Shown: one piece after another, positions 1 to 7,447 of the stretch
Position numbering within the stretch: position 1 is the first letter of the stretch
Layout of the letters: every line of letters begins with the position of its first letter
Notes under the pieces: model-generated
The model's database searches: none
The model's input: only the letters and a program-made list of their open reading frames with translations
What the model was told of the DNA's origin: nothing
Position numbers and translations under genes: made by a program
NCBI GenBank assembly: GCA_049325055.1
Contig: JBMOPB010000016.1
Location: 1 to 64,000, forward strand
Direction: 5' to 3'
DNA from: BRHc4a sp049325055
GTDB lineage: Bacteria > Bacillota > Desulfotomaculia > Desulfotomaculales > Desulfocucumaceae
DNA length: 64,000 nucleotides

Positions 1-1
1 C

Positions 2-382
2 AGGGTTTCTGAAAGCCTTATTGTCACCGGCTTCCCATCTTGGGACCAGTTCAAGGAGGAAATGTGGAAGGCCGATTATAAAAAAATTTTTTATAAAGCT
101 GTTGATGTCAGGGCCTTCGGATCGGCGGCGCTGGAGCTCGCCTACATCGCCTGCGGCAGGCTTACCGGATACTGGGAGGTTTCCCTGAGCCCCTGGGACG
201 TGGCCGCAGGTATCTTACTGGTGGAAGAGGCCGGCGGAAAAGTAAGCGACCTGTGCGGTGAAAGGCTTGATCTGGGAAGGTTTGTCTCAATAACGGCCAG
301 CAACGGGCTTATACACGATGAACTGATCGAAGACCTGGGATATAAAAACCGGTCTACACCGGGTTCAAACCGCAAGATTTAG
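2..382 (+). CDS. suhB: Inositol monophosphatase family protein (3' part)
   Basis: The reading frame is open from the left edge, so the 5' part lies outside the window. The visible 126 residues carry the C-terminal IMPase signature: W-D-V-A-A-G followed by a hydrophobic stretch, E-E-A-G-G and a conserved S-N-G near the end. The Asp of WDVAAG is the third metal ligand in this family. The enzymes are Mg-dependent phosphatases of inositol phosphate or related sugar phosphates, and some act as fructose-1,6-bisphosphatases. Substrate cannot be told from this fragment. Family assignment is firm; the suhB name is by family only. Confidence 0.88.
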   Translation, partial: RVSESLIVTGFPSWDQFKEEMWKADYKKIFYKAVDVRAFGSAALELAYIACGRLTGYWEVSLSPWDVAAGILLVEEAGGKVSDLCGERLDLGRFVSITASNGLIHDELIEDLGYKNRSTPGSNRKI

Positions 383-829
383 TTTTCCATCACAGGGAGA
401 TATCGGTAGCAAGATGGACATTTTTAAGCAATATTACAAAATAATTGAAACAATTCTTGTAAAAGGGCAGCAAATACCCCTTGAGAAAAAAATAACAATA
501 TGATAGAGTTTTATCAGGACATGTCCTTTATTTCACAATCCCGCCTGTTATTATTCAACCCACCTCTCCTTTCCCTACCCCGATGAGGGGATTTTTTTTA
601 GATATAGGAAATCATGCTCCAAAGGAATTCTGTGGATAATTTCCTATACACGGGGGTTTCAAGGGGGCGTGCCCCCTTGCTTTAGTGCGGGGTTGAGGAC
701 GTGTTGCCGTCCGAAGGGGCGGCAGCCCCTTTTTTAATGATGACATTTTTTTTACAATCTGATTTAATAAAAAATAGATCGGTACGGTTTATACCGGTTT
801 AATTATTATTGGCTTTCAGGAGGAGTAAG
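383..829. other. Intergenic region between suhB and carbonic anhydrase
   Basis: No gene is seen. It holds a 12-bp perfect palindrome AGGACATGTCCT (516-527), one copy of dispersed repeat family 1 (600-735), and a short inverted repeat CGGTA-N7-TACCG close to 780-797, just upstream of the carbonic anhydrase ribosome binding site. The palindrome and the inverted repeat are candidate protein-binding sites, but nothing here identifies a regulator. Confidence 0.5.
600..735 (+). repeat. Dispersed repeat family 1, copy a
   Basis: About 135 bp that recurs at 7278-7409, 16814-16935 and 53579-53710 (those three in the opposite orientation). Shared parts are an A/T-rich end hairpin built on TATAGGAAAT, a central hairpin of the form CAAGGGGG-CCCCCTTG, a conserved GCGGGGTTAGGAC stretch, and a terminal hairpin of the form GGGGC-GCCCC. 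It contains TGTGGATAA at 631-639, the complement of the DnaA-box consensus TTATCCACA. No ORF, transposase or target duplication is visible. Confidence 0.8.
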
Positions 830-1369
830 GTGAAAGAAGACAAAAAACTTTACAGTTACGGCGAATTTCATCCGGAGGTGGATGAGACGGTATTCGTGGC
901 ACCGGGGGCGAAAATAGTGGGGAGGGTTAAAATAGGTGCGGAGTCCAGCGTCTGGTACAACGCGGTGGTGCGGGGTGACGCCGACACGGTGACCATCGGC
1001 CGGGGCACCAATATACAGGACAACTGCAGCCTCCACGAAGACCCTGGTTTTCCCCTGGTGATAGGCGACAGGATTTCCGTGGGCCACAACACAATATTGC
1101 ATGGGTGCATTATAGAGGACGACGCCCTCATCGGTATGGGATCCATTATATTGAACGGGGCAAGGATCGGAGCCGGGGCGGTGGTGGGCGCCGGATCACT
1201 GGTGCTCGCGGGAATGGAGGTTCCTCCGGGCCACCTGGCTATGGGGCTGCCGGCAAAGGTGATAAGGGCGTTGAAGGATGATGAGGCGGTAAAACACCGG
1301 TCCACGGCCGGCAAATACAGGAACAGGTCCTTTTTTGTAATGGGAAGGGGCCCCTCCCCTGACTTTTGA
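830..1369 (+). CDS. Gamma-type carbonic anhydrase family protein
   Basis: A 179-residue left-handed beta-helix protein made of hexapeptide repeats (I-G-x2-S-x-type turns across residues 20-140). The three zinc-ligand histidines of gamma carbonic anhydrases are present in the order L-H-E, G-H-N and L-H-G around residues 65-100. The family hydrates CO2 reversibly; many YrdA/PaaY-like members are of unproven activity. The start is GTG at 830, because AGGAGGAG (818-825) sits just upstream; a longer frame would begin inside that ribosome binding site. The gene is alone on the plus strand. Confidence 0.85.
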   Translation: MKEDKKLYSYGEFHPEVDETVFVAPGAKIVGRVKIGAESSVWYNAVVRGDADTVTIGRGTNIQDNCSLHEDPGFPLVIGDRISVGHNTILHGCIIEDDALIGMGSIILNGARIGAGAVVGAGSLVLAGMEVPPGHLAMGLPAKVIRALKDDEAVKHRSTAGKYRNRSFFVMGRGPSPDF

Positions 1370-1485
1370 GAAGTGAGAAGTGGGAAGTGGGAAGTGAGAT
1401 GTTGGATTTAAGAAAGCACTGGCGAATCAAGATAAAGTAAGACTCCCACCTCCAACCTCTCGCCTCCCACTTCCAGTATCACAGC
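1368..1485. repeat. Heptanucleotide tandem repeat with inverted partner
   Basis: Directly after the carbonic anhydrase stop come about five 7-base units of the type GAGAAGT / GGGAAGT (1368-1402). Some 50 bases later a pyrimidine-rich counterpart (CTCCCACCTCCAACCTC, CCTCCCACTTCC) could pair with it. The same purine-rich unit recurs inside the first codons of rimO (26161-26229). The block lies between converging genes, so it may also serve as a loose bidirectional terminator. Confidence 0.6.
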
Positions 1486-1490
1486 CCGTG

Positions 1491-3047
1491 CTAAATACCC
1501 GGTATGGCTATTTCGTCCCTGTCCAGTACCCGTCTTATGTGCTCCATCTGCCGCTTCAGTTCGATGTCTTCTCCCGCGGCCCTTTCAATCTGCCTTAAAA
1601 GGTCTATCTCCCGCCGTATGATGGAGAAAATATCCCCCTCCTGGAGGTTGGTCATGGCCAGCAGCTTGTCAAAGGACGCTCCCTCGTACCATGCCGAGGC
1701 CAGGGGGCCGGGCAGCGGAGACCAGGCACAAAAGCTTTCCGGCACTCCGCTTCGCAACAGCGACCTGCGCAAAAGATCAACTTCCCTCAGGTCGTAAGGT
1801 CCCTGATCCACGTAATCGTCACGGCCCGGGATATAATCCACTCCTGCCAGTATGGCTGCCACCAGCGCCGGGGGCATATCCCTTATGAACCCGTTGAATA
1901 CCAGCTCTGTAACCAGTATTTCCTTAACATGCAGGTGCAGGGCGAACATCCCCCTGGGCAACAGGTTCCTCCCTGACACAAATGAAAGATCCTCGAGAAG
2001 GTCCCAAACCCCGTTGAACTCCCTCTCGTAATCCCTGGTGTGATTTCCCAGCATCCTGGCGCGCCGTTCCAGCCTGGTTTTTTTCTCAATCATCTCCACC
2101 TGTTTTTTCCTGGCGTCGGAACAGGCCCGGTGATGACACTTTTTTTGAGCCACCTTGAGCATGTTTCTTATTTCTTCCCTGCGTTCCCTGGTTCCCGGCC
2201 TTGCCCTTTTATTCTTCCTGGACAGTGAACGCAGTTCCTTCTTGAGCTTGGACCTCAGCATGTAACAGGCCGCCGTGTCCGCCTCGGAACAGAAAACATC
2301 CCTGATTACCGTTATTTTTGCCTCCAGTTCCGCCAGTTCTTCCTTTATTCTCCTGCTTTCACGGTTATTCTGGTATACCGCCAGGTTTTTCTCCAGCAGC
2401 CGGTTAATCTCGGCGTCAGTCTTCCAGTACAAGAGGCTTAGCACTGTGTTTGGAGAAATGGTAAGCCGGCCCCGGACTGGCTCAATCTCATCCTCGCTGA
2501 AAAAGCCGGTCTGTTCGGGAAAACGGTCGTCAATACGGCTGTACACCCTCCCCACCGGGTCAAAACCCCTTCTCCCGGCCCTTCCGGCCATCTGGAAGAA
2601 CTCTCTGTTCATAAGCCCCCTGAACTCGCGCCCGTCCCACTTCCTGCAGGAATCAAACACTGTGCTGGCAGCCGGAAAATTAACACCCACAGCAAATGTC
2701 TCGGTACAAAAAAGCACATAGATAAGCCTTTCCTCATAGAGCCTTTCCACCAGGTCCTTGAGGGCCGGAGGCAGCCCGGCGTGGTGGTAGCCGATCCCCT
2801 GGTTGAGAATCTGTTTCAGTTTTCCCCTTCTGGATCCGAAAAGACCCGGCTGGGCGCTTTCTGCCTCTTTTATCATATCTCTGACCCTGGCCTTTTCGCT
2901 GCCAAGAAGGAAATCCCATTCCCTGCTCAGTTCGTCGGCCAGAAGCTCGGTTTTACCCCTGCTGAAGGTAAAATAAAGAGCCGGCAGATAATCCTGAATG
3001 GCGTCAATCACTTCAGGGCAGGACGGATTGCCGCCGGTTACGGCCAT
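1491..3047 (-). CDS. Ski2-like DExH helicase, C-terminal half (separate ORF)
   Basis: This 518-residue ORF begins exactly at the second RecA domain of a Ski2/Mtr4-type RNA helicase. It has motif V (T-E-T-F-A-V-G-V-N-F-P-A, about residues 115-126) and motif VI (Q-M-A-G-R-A-G-R-R-G, about 152-161). A long charged coiled region (about 230-330) and a C-terminal helical domain typical of DSHCT-like proteins follow. It has no Walker A, so it needs the N-terminal half encoded just upstream (3097-3837). It has its own ATG and a GAGGTGA ribosome binding site. The two ORFs are 49 bases apart, and joining them would need two frame changes. Confidence 0.8.
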   Translation of the reverse strand: MAVTGGNPSCPEVIDAIQDYLPALYFTFSRGKTELLADELSREWDFLLGSEKARVRDMIKEAESAQPGLFGSRRGKLKQILNQGIGYHHAGLPPALKDLVERLYEERLIYVLFCTETFAVGVNFPAASTVFDSCRKWDGREFRGLMNREFFQMAGRAGRRGFDPVGRVYSRIDDRFPEQTGFFSEDEIEPVRGRLTISPNTVLSLLYWKTDAEINRLLEKNLAVYQNNRESRRIKEELAELEAKITVIRDVFCSEADTAACYMLRSKLKKELRSLSRKNKRARPGTRERREEIRNMLKVAQKKCHHRACSDARKKQVEMIEKKTRLERRARMLGNHTRDYEREFNGVWDLLEDLSFVSGRNLLPRGMFALHLHVKEILVTELVFNGFIRDMPPALVAAILAGVDYIPGRDDYVDQGPYDLREVDLLRRSLLRSGVPESFCAWSPLPGPLASAWYEGASFDKLLAMTNLQEGDIFSIIRREIDLLRQIERAAGEDIELKRQMEHIRRVLDRDEIAIPGI

Positions 3048-3096
3048 ACAAATTCACCTCTGACTTTTAAGGAGCGGTCAGCTCCCCGCTTTACTT

Positions 3097-3837
3097 TCAT
3101 ATCAGCCCGGACACATCGTCCCGGTCGTCTGACCAGCGCGATTTTCTTCTTTCCAGCCGCTGCCTGATATATTCCCTGGCGTCCTCTTCATCGCACACAC
3201 GCCCTTCCGGGGAAATCCAGCCCAACTCCAGTGGAACGGCCCGGCATCTTTCTTCTATGACCTTGACCTGCTGGTTCCTCACGTCGGCAATCCATGAAGC
3301 CAGTTCCCGGACATTTGGAACCGTGGCAGACAGTCCCACAACCTTCACATGGGGCGGAGCGAAAATAATACTCTCCTCCCAGGCGGTTCCCCTTTCCATG
3401 TCATCAAGGTAGTGCAGCTCGTCAAATATAACATGCGACGTGTCATCCAGCATTTCAGGATTGGCGAAGCACCAGTTTCTGAATATCTCTGTGGTCATAA
3501 CCAGTAGAGGAGCCCTTTCGTTTACCGAGACGTCACCGGTAATAAGGCCCACCTTTTCCTTGCCGAATTGCTGAGCAAAATCGCGGTATTTCTGGTTTGA
3601 AAGCGCCTTGATGGGAGAAGTGTATACTATGCCCCGTTCATCGGCCAGCACCCTTTCAATCAACATCTCTGCAATCAGTGTTTTTCCGGTTCCAGTGGGA
3701 GCGGCCACCAGAACATTATGTCCTTCCGCCAGTTGCCTCACGGCCTCCTCCTGGAAAGGGTCCAGCTTAAACGGCTCAAGCGGCACTTCCCTGACGGCCG
3801 GTTTTCTCCTGAGGCGGCGCTTGGTTTTATGCGTCAA
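3097..3837 (-). CDS. Ski2-like DExH helicase, N-terminal half (separate ORF)
   Basis: A 246-residue protein containing only the first RecA domain of a superfamily 2 helicase. It has Walker A A-P-T-G-T-G-K-T (about 45-52), the D-E-L-H box (about 139-142) and motif III S-A-T (about 170-172). It stops in the linker before domain 2, which is encoded by the following ORF at 1491-3047. The start is TTG at 3837, with GGGAG about nine bases upstream. Family members of about 750 residues act on RNA. A genuine two-subunit helicase, a broken gene and sequencing errors all remain possible. Confidence 0.8.
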   Translation of the reverse strand: MTHKTKRRLRRKPAVREVPLEPFKLDPFQEEAVRQLAEGHNVLVAAPTGTGKTLIAEMLIERVLADERGIVYTSPIKALSNQKYRDFAQQFGKEKVGLITGDVSVNERAPLLVMTTEIFRNWCFANPEMLDDTSHVIFDELHYLDDMERGTAWEESIIFAPPHVKVVGLSATVPNVRELASWIADVRNQQVKVIEERCRAVPLELGWISPEGRVCDEEDAREYIRQRLERRKSRWSDDRDDVSGLI

Positions 3838-4100
3838 CGGGTTTTTCTCCCTTCATGAAATATACAAGACTTAGTTCACGGCTATTTTTTACACACTAAG
3901 ATTATATACTATTTTTTACGATAACAGCCAATAATTATTAAAGATCCAATTGAACGCAAGCTTTGTCCAGAAAAAGAAACGAGGTTCGATTAAAAAAACA
4001 AAAATCTCCTGTCAAAACGATTTGGAAAAACTTTTTCAGGTTATATAATAGAGTAAATAAATGCACCCTGCTAAATTTTAACCTGAGGAGGGGATGCCCG

Positions 4101-4307
4101 TTGGATCGGAACAATGCCCAGATCGATTACCGGGTCAACACCAGAGACAATCAGAATATCAGCATCGAGATCAGGTGCTGTGGCCAGCACATAGGGGAAA
4201 TAAGGTTTACAGACGGCCAGTCCAAGGAATGTACCCGGTGCGGTGTGAGGCACGTGCTGCGAATTGAACACAACCATTTTCATATTTCCCAGTACAAGCC
4301 CGAGTAA
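4101..4307 (+). CDS. Small zinc-ribbon-like hypothetical protein
   Basis: A 68-residue protein with two Cys pairs, R-C-C-G-Q-H near residue 30 and C-T-R-C-G-V-R-H near residue 48, separated by about 17 residues, followed by a His-rich tail (H-N-H-F-H). This suggests a zinc ribbon. The frame is open further upstream, but TTG at 4101 is preferred because GAGGAGGGG (4085-4093) lies at the right distance. I do not recognise a named family. It ends shortly before a strong terminator and stands alone on the plus strand, divergent from the helicase gene. Confidence 0.55.
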   Translation: MDRNNAQIDYRVNTRDNQNISIEIRCCGQHIGEIRFTDGQSKECTRCGVRHVLRIEHNHFHISQYKPE

Positions 4308-4383
4308 AAACAAGTACCTGTCCCACGGGTTGATGATACAACGGGTAAACCCCGGCTAGTATTTGTTTTTTTCTTTTTTTCAT

Positions 4384-4418
4384 GTAACAACCCCGCTCAC
4401 TGCGGGGTTGTTTTTATA
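4384..4418. terminator. Bidirectional terminator
   Basis: CAACCCCGC-tcact-GCGGGGTTG is a perfect 9-bp stem flanked by T-rich sequence on the plus side and A-rich sequence on the other. It lies between the convergent zinc-ribbon gene and the dipeptidase gene and could end both transcripts. Confidence 0.85.
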
Positions 4419-5388
4419 ACACCTGTTTTATCACCCTTAAAAAATTGCCGCCCAGTATTTTTTTCACCTCATGAGGGGAAAACCCCCGCCTTAAAAGACC
4501 TTCAGTCAGAAGCGGCAGACGGGTTATATCACTCAGTTCGGGTATGACGCACTCAATACCGTCAAAATCAGAACCCAGCCCGATGCAGTCCACACCGGCC
4601 ACGTCTGCCAGGTGTACCGCATGGTCCAGCAACATATCCAGCGAGGCCTGACCATCGCTGAGGAAAACGGGGTAAAAGCACAGTCCCACCACACCACCGG
4701 CGGCGGCCAGAACTTTTATCTGTTCGTCCCTTAAGTTTCTGGGGTGGTCGTGCAGCGCCCTGCAGTTTGAATGGGAGGCGATAACCGGTTTTTCCGACTC
4801 CCTCATCACATCCCAGAAGCCGGGCTCTGAAAGGTGTGAGACATCAACCAGCATTCCCAGCCTGTTCATTTCCCTGACCACCGCCACGCCGAACCGGGTA
4901 AGGCCGCCGCCGGTCCCGGCCTCGGACACCCCGTCCCCCAGTTCATTCCTTCCATTCCAGGTAAGGGTGAGGCCACGCACTCCCAGCCGGTAAAACATCC
5001 TCAGGGTCTCGATCCTCCCCGCCAGGGCCTCTCCCCCTTCCACCGTCAGCAGAGCGGCCAACTTGTTACAGGAAGTGATCCTGCCTATATCGTCATATGT
5101 ATATACAACCTCGGCCTTTTCAAAATTATCTTGTATTCCCGTAAAAAAAGTGTCAAATACCTGCAATGCCCTGGCCAGAGGGTTATCCCGGTACTCATTG
5201 CTTATAAATACCGCAAAAAACTGCATATTAACCCCTCCCAGGGCCAACCGGGGCAGGTCAACATGTCCCTTTTCGCTTAATTTTCCCAGGCGCCTCTCCT
5301 GCCTGTCAAGCTCAGTCAGTGTGTCGCAGTGGGCGTCCACCACCAGGGAAGAGAAATGCAGATCCCGTGCCGCACGACTGATTTCCAT
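4414..5388 (-). CDS. Membrane dipeptidase family (peptidase M19)
   Basis: A 324-residue zinc amidohydrolase of the renal dipeptidase family. The metal-binding D-A-H-C-D-T is at about residues 18-23, H-S-N-C-R-A follows H-L-S in the middle, and G-S-D-F-D-G comes near residue 285. No signal peptide is seen, so it is probably cytoplasmic and cleaves dipeptides. GAGGAGG stands eight bases before the ATG. A terminator separates it from spoVS upstream. Confidence 0.9.
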   Translation of the reverse strand: MEISRAARDLHFSSLVVDAHCDTLTELDRQERRLGKLSEKGHVDLPRLALGGVNMQFFAVFISNEYRDNPLARALQVFDTFFTGIQDNFEKAEVVYTYDDIGRITSCNKLAALLTVEGGEALAGRIETLRMFYRLGVRGLTLTWNGRNELGDGVSEAGTGGGLTRFGVAVVREMNRLGMLVDVSHLSEPGFWDVMRESEKPVIASHSNCRALHDHPRNLRDEQIKVLAAAGGVVGLCFYPVFLSDGQASLDMLLDHAVHLADVAGVDCIGLGSDFDGIECVIPELSDITRLPLLTEGLLRRGFSPHEVKKILGGNFLRVIKQVL

Positions 5389-5404
5389 CTATAAAACCTC
5401 CTCA

Positions 5405-5432
5405 ATAAAAAAACCCGTTTTCACGGGCTTAA
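5405..5432 (-). terminator. Terminator downstream of spoVS
   Basis: On the minus strand AAGCCCGTGAAAACGGG is followed by seven T residues: an intrinsic terminator placed just after the spoVS stop codon and before the dipeptidase ribosome binding site. Confidence 0.8.
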
Positions 5433-5440
5433 TCTTGTCT

Positions 5441-5701
5441 CTACCTGGGTTCCACTATTAGTTTTATCGCTGTCCTTTCCTCACCGTCAATCATAATGTC
5501 GGTAAACGCCGGAATACAAATGAGGTCAACCCCGCTGGGAGCCACAAAACCCCTGGCTATGGCCACAGCCTTAACCGCCTGATTGAGCGCACCGGCCCCA
5601 ATAGCCTGTATTTCCGCGCCTCCCCGCTCTCTTATAACACCGGCCAGGGCCCCTGCTACAGAATTTGGATTGGACTTTGCTGAAACTTTTAAAACATCCA
5701 T
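5441..5701 (-). CDS. spoVS: Stage V sporulation protein S
   Basis: An 86-residue Alba-like protein matching SpoVS throughout, beginning M-D-V-L-K-V-S-A-K-S-N-P-N-S-V-A-G-A and containing Q-A-I-G-A-G-A-L-N-Q-A-V-K-A. In Bacillus it is needed for spore coat assembly and septum progression; the biochemical role is unclear. Length and sequence are those of the family. It has its own terminator and is followed (upstream on the chromosome) by ymdB, a neighbourhood usual in Firmicutes. Confidence 0.95.
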   Translation of the reverse strand: MDVLKVSAKSNPNSVAGALAGVIRERGGAEIQAIGAGALNQAVKAVAIARGFVAPSGVDLICIPAFTDIMIDGEERTAIKLIVEPR

Positions 5702-5816
5702 TGTAGAACCTCCTTCTGCCCATGTTGAAAATAAACTTCAATACGGCCTGTAAAAAATATATTCTATAAATCCGGGGAAATTCCTTTAGATTACTGAACT
5801 TTTGTTTTTTGCATGC

Positions 5817-6596
5817 CTATTCGTAATTCTGTATTCTTTCAATGCTGACGGCGCGGGATGACAGTTCATCCACCTCGATTATCACAGCGTTAAACTGGTA
5901 AAGCCCGTCGGCCACTTCAAAGCGCCTGGGCATCTGGGTAATAAATTTTTCAATGACCAGGTCCTTTTTAACCCCTATTACCGAATCCAGGGGACCTGTC
6001 ATGCCAACATCGGAAATGTATGCCGTGCCCCCGGGCAGCACCCTTTCATCGGCGGTCTGAACATGGGTATGGGTCCCGCATACCGCGCTGACCCTTCCGT
6101 CCATGTACCATCCCATGGCTATTTTTTCGGAAGAAGCCTCAGCGTGAAAGTCAATAAGAATAATACCCGTTTTCTCCCTCAGCCGGGCTACCAGTTCATC
6201 GCCCACTCTGAAGGGGCAGTCAAGCTCCTGCATAAAAACCCTGCCGGAGATATTGATAACGCCCACATCAATTCCTTTTTTTGTCCTAAATGTGCCGAAG
6301 CCCCTTCCGGGTGTCCCGGGAGGATAGTTTCCGGGTCTGATAAGCCTGGGCTCCCTCTCAATATATGTATAAATGTCTTTCTGGTTCCACACGTGATTCC
6401 CCATGGTGATTATATCTACTCCATAGGAAAACAACTCCAGGGCGATTTCCCTTGTAATACCATTGCCTCCAGCGGCGTTTTCCCCGTTTGCTATTACAAG
6501 GTCAACCATGTTCCCATCGAGGAGGTCCGGAAGATTTTGCTTAACGGCACGCCGCCCCGGCTTGCCGACAATATCCCCTATCATTAACAGGCGCAA
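5817..6596 (-). CDS. ymdB: YmdB-type metallophosphoesterase / cyclic-nucleotide phosphodiesterase
   Basis: A 259-residue calcineurin-like phosphoesterase of the TIGR00282 type. All metal motifs are visible: G-D-I-V-G-K-P-G near the start, N-G-E-N-A-A-G-G, G-N-H-V-W-N, D-F-H-A-E-A-S-S-E-K and G-T-H-T-H-V-Q-T-A-D-E. In Bacillus subtilis YmdB hydrolyses cyclic nucleotides and affects biofilm and motility choice. It lies 15 bases after the unknown gene at 6612-7133 and close to rny, the usual ymdA-ymdB arrangement. Confidence 0.93.
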   Translation of the reverse strand: MRLLMIGDIVGKPGRRAVKQNLPDLLDGNMVDLVIANGENAAGGNGITREIALELFSYGVDIITMGNHVWNQKDIYTYIEREPRLIRPGNYPPGTPGRGFGTFRTKKGIDVGVINISGRVFMQELDCPFRVGDELVARLREKTGIILIDFHAEASSEKIAMGWYMDGRVSAVCGTHTHVQTADERVLPGGTAYISDVGMTGPLDSVIGVKKDLVIEKFITQMPRRFEVADGLYQFNAVIIEVDELSSRAVSIERIQNYE

Positions 6597-6611
6597 ATTT
6601 TAAGCCCCCCG

Positions 6612-7133
6612 TTATTTATTAAATACCAACACCCTGCCCTCTTCCCTGTAGGCAAAAAGCATTCTGTTCCCGGCAAATCCCCTCACACTCTCAAGCATCC
6701 GCTCAATAACCTCTTCCTGGGCCAATAGCTCGTCCCCGTAAAGGGAGTGGCCCTCATCCGTTATAAGGCAGTTCTCAAAGTACTGCTGGAACAGTGCCAC
6801 AATCAGGGCGATTTCCTCCTGAACCAGTGTTTCAACATCCCTTTGTATTTCAATCATTGTATAGGGGTCACAGTCTTGCCTGTCCACCAGACTCATTCTG
6901 GCGGTTTTGCCATCAAGTTTGTTGAGCGCCTCTATGCTTTCCAGAAGTATCCGCCTTATACTGTCCATCTCGGCAGCACCCAAAATCTTGGAGGCAATAA
7001 AGGTGAATTTAAGGGCTTTCTTCACCGGGTCAAAATTTATGGTTGCGACCTCGGGGTACCGGACCAGTATAGATATCAACAACCCCACGCTGTCCGTTAT
7101 ATCTTCCTCACCTTTGTACCTTATTCCAATCAC
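6612..7133 (-). CDS. Conserved-looking hypothetical protein between rny and ymdB
   Basis: About 173 residues with no motif I can name. It is mostly helical in appearance, acidic, and has no signal or membrane segment. The N-terminal part (V-I-G-I-R-Y-K-G-E-E-D) looks like a beta strand followed by a long helix. GTG at 7133 is favoured because GAGGAG lies about ten bases upstream; an alternative GTG at 7151 has no ribosome binding site. The gap to ymdB is only 15 bases, so the two are probably co-transcribed. Confidence 0.65.
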   Translation of the reverse strand: MIGIRYKGEEDITDSVGLLISILVRYPEVATINFDPVKKALKFTFIASKILGAAEMDSIRRILLESIEALNKLDGKTARMSLVDRQDCDPYTMIEIQRDVETLVQEEIALIVALFQQYFENCLITDEGHSLYGDELLAQEEVIERMLESVRGFAGNRMLFAYREEGRVLVFNK

Positions 7134-7151
7134 TGCCGACACGCTCCTCAC

Positions 7152-7447
7152 ACATGCTGAATATGTTAAATTTCTTTTTCAAGGGCCTTATTCCTGCCTT
7201 ATTTGCCGTTGACCGCCGGCGAAAATAATTCCCAATATTATAAGATTGCTGACAAAACCAATTCTATTATCCAGAACAAAAGGGGCTGCCCCCCCTTCGG
7301 ACGTATCGCGTCCTTAACCCCGCTCTAAAGCAAGGGGGCACACCCCCTTGGAACCCCCGTATATAGGAAATTATCCATAGAATTCCTTTCGGCACAATTT
7401 TCTATATCTGGAGTCAAAAGCGGCCCCCGTTAAAGGGCCGCCTGTTT
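7152..7447. other. Intergenic region after rny
   Basis: No gene is seen. Most of the space is dispersed repeat family 1 copy b (7278-7409), followed by a hairpin GCGGCCC-GGGCCGC (about 7421-7441) next to the rny stop that may act as a terminator or RNA 3'-end stabiliser. Confidence 0.5.
7278..7409 (-). repeat. Dispersed repeat family 1, copy b
   Basis: This copy carries the GGGGC-GCCCC hairpin, the GTCCTTAACCCCGC stretch, the CAAGGGGG-CCCCCTTG hairpin and the TATAGGAAATTAT end. The DnaA-box-like site at 7371-7379 is TTATCCATA, one base from consensus. The relation to the copies at 600, 16814 and 53579 is obvious by eye over about 130 bases. Confidence 0.8.

Noticed and set aside
3096..3840. 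Calling the helicase halves a pseudogene
   Set aside because: Both halves keep all motifs, each has a start and ribosome site, so fission is as likely as decay.
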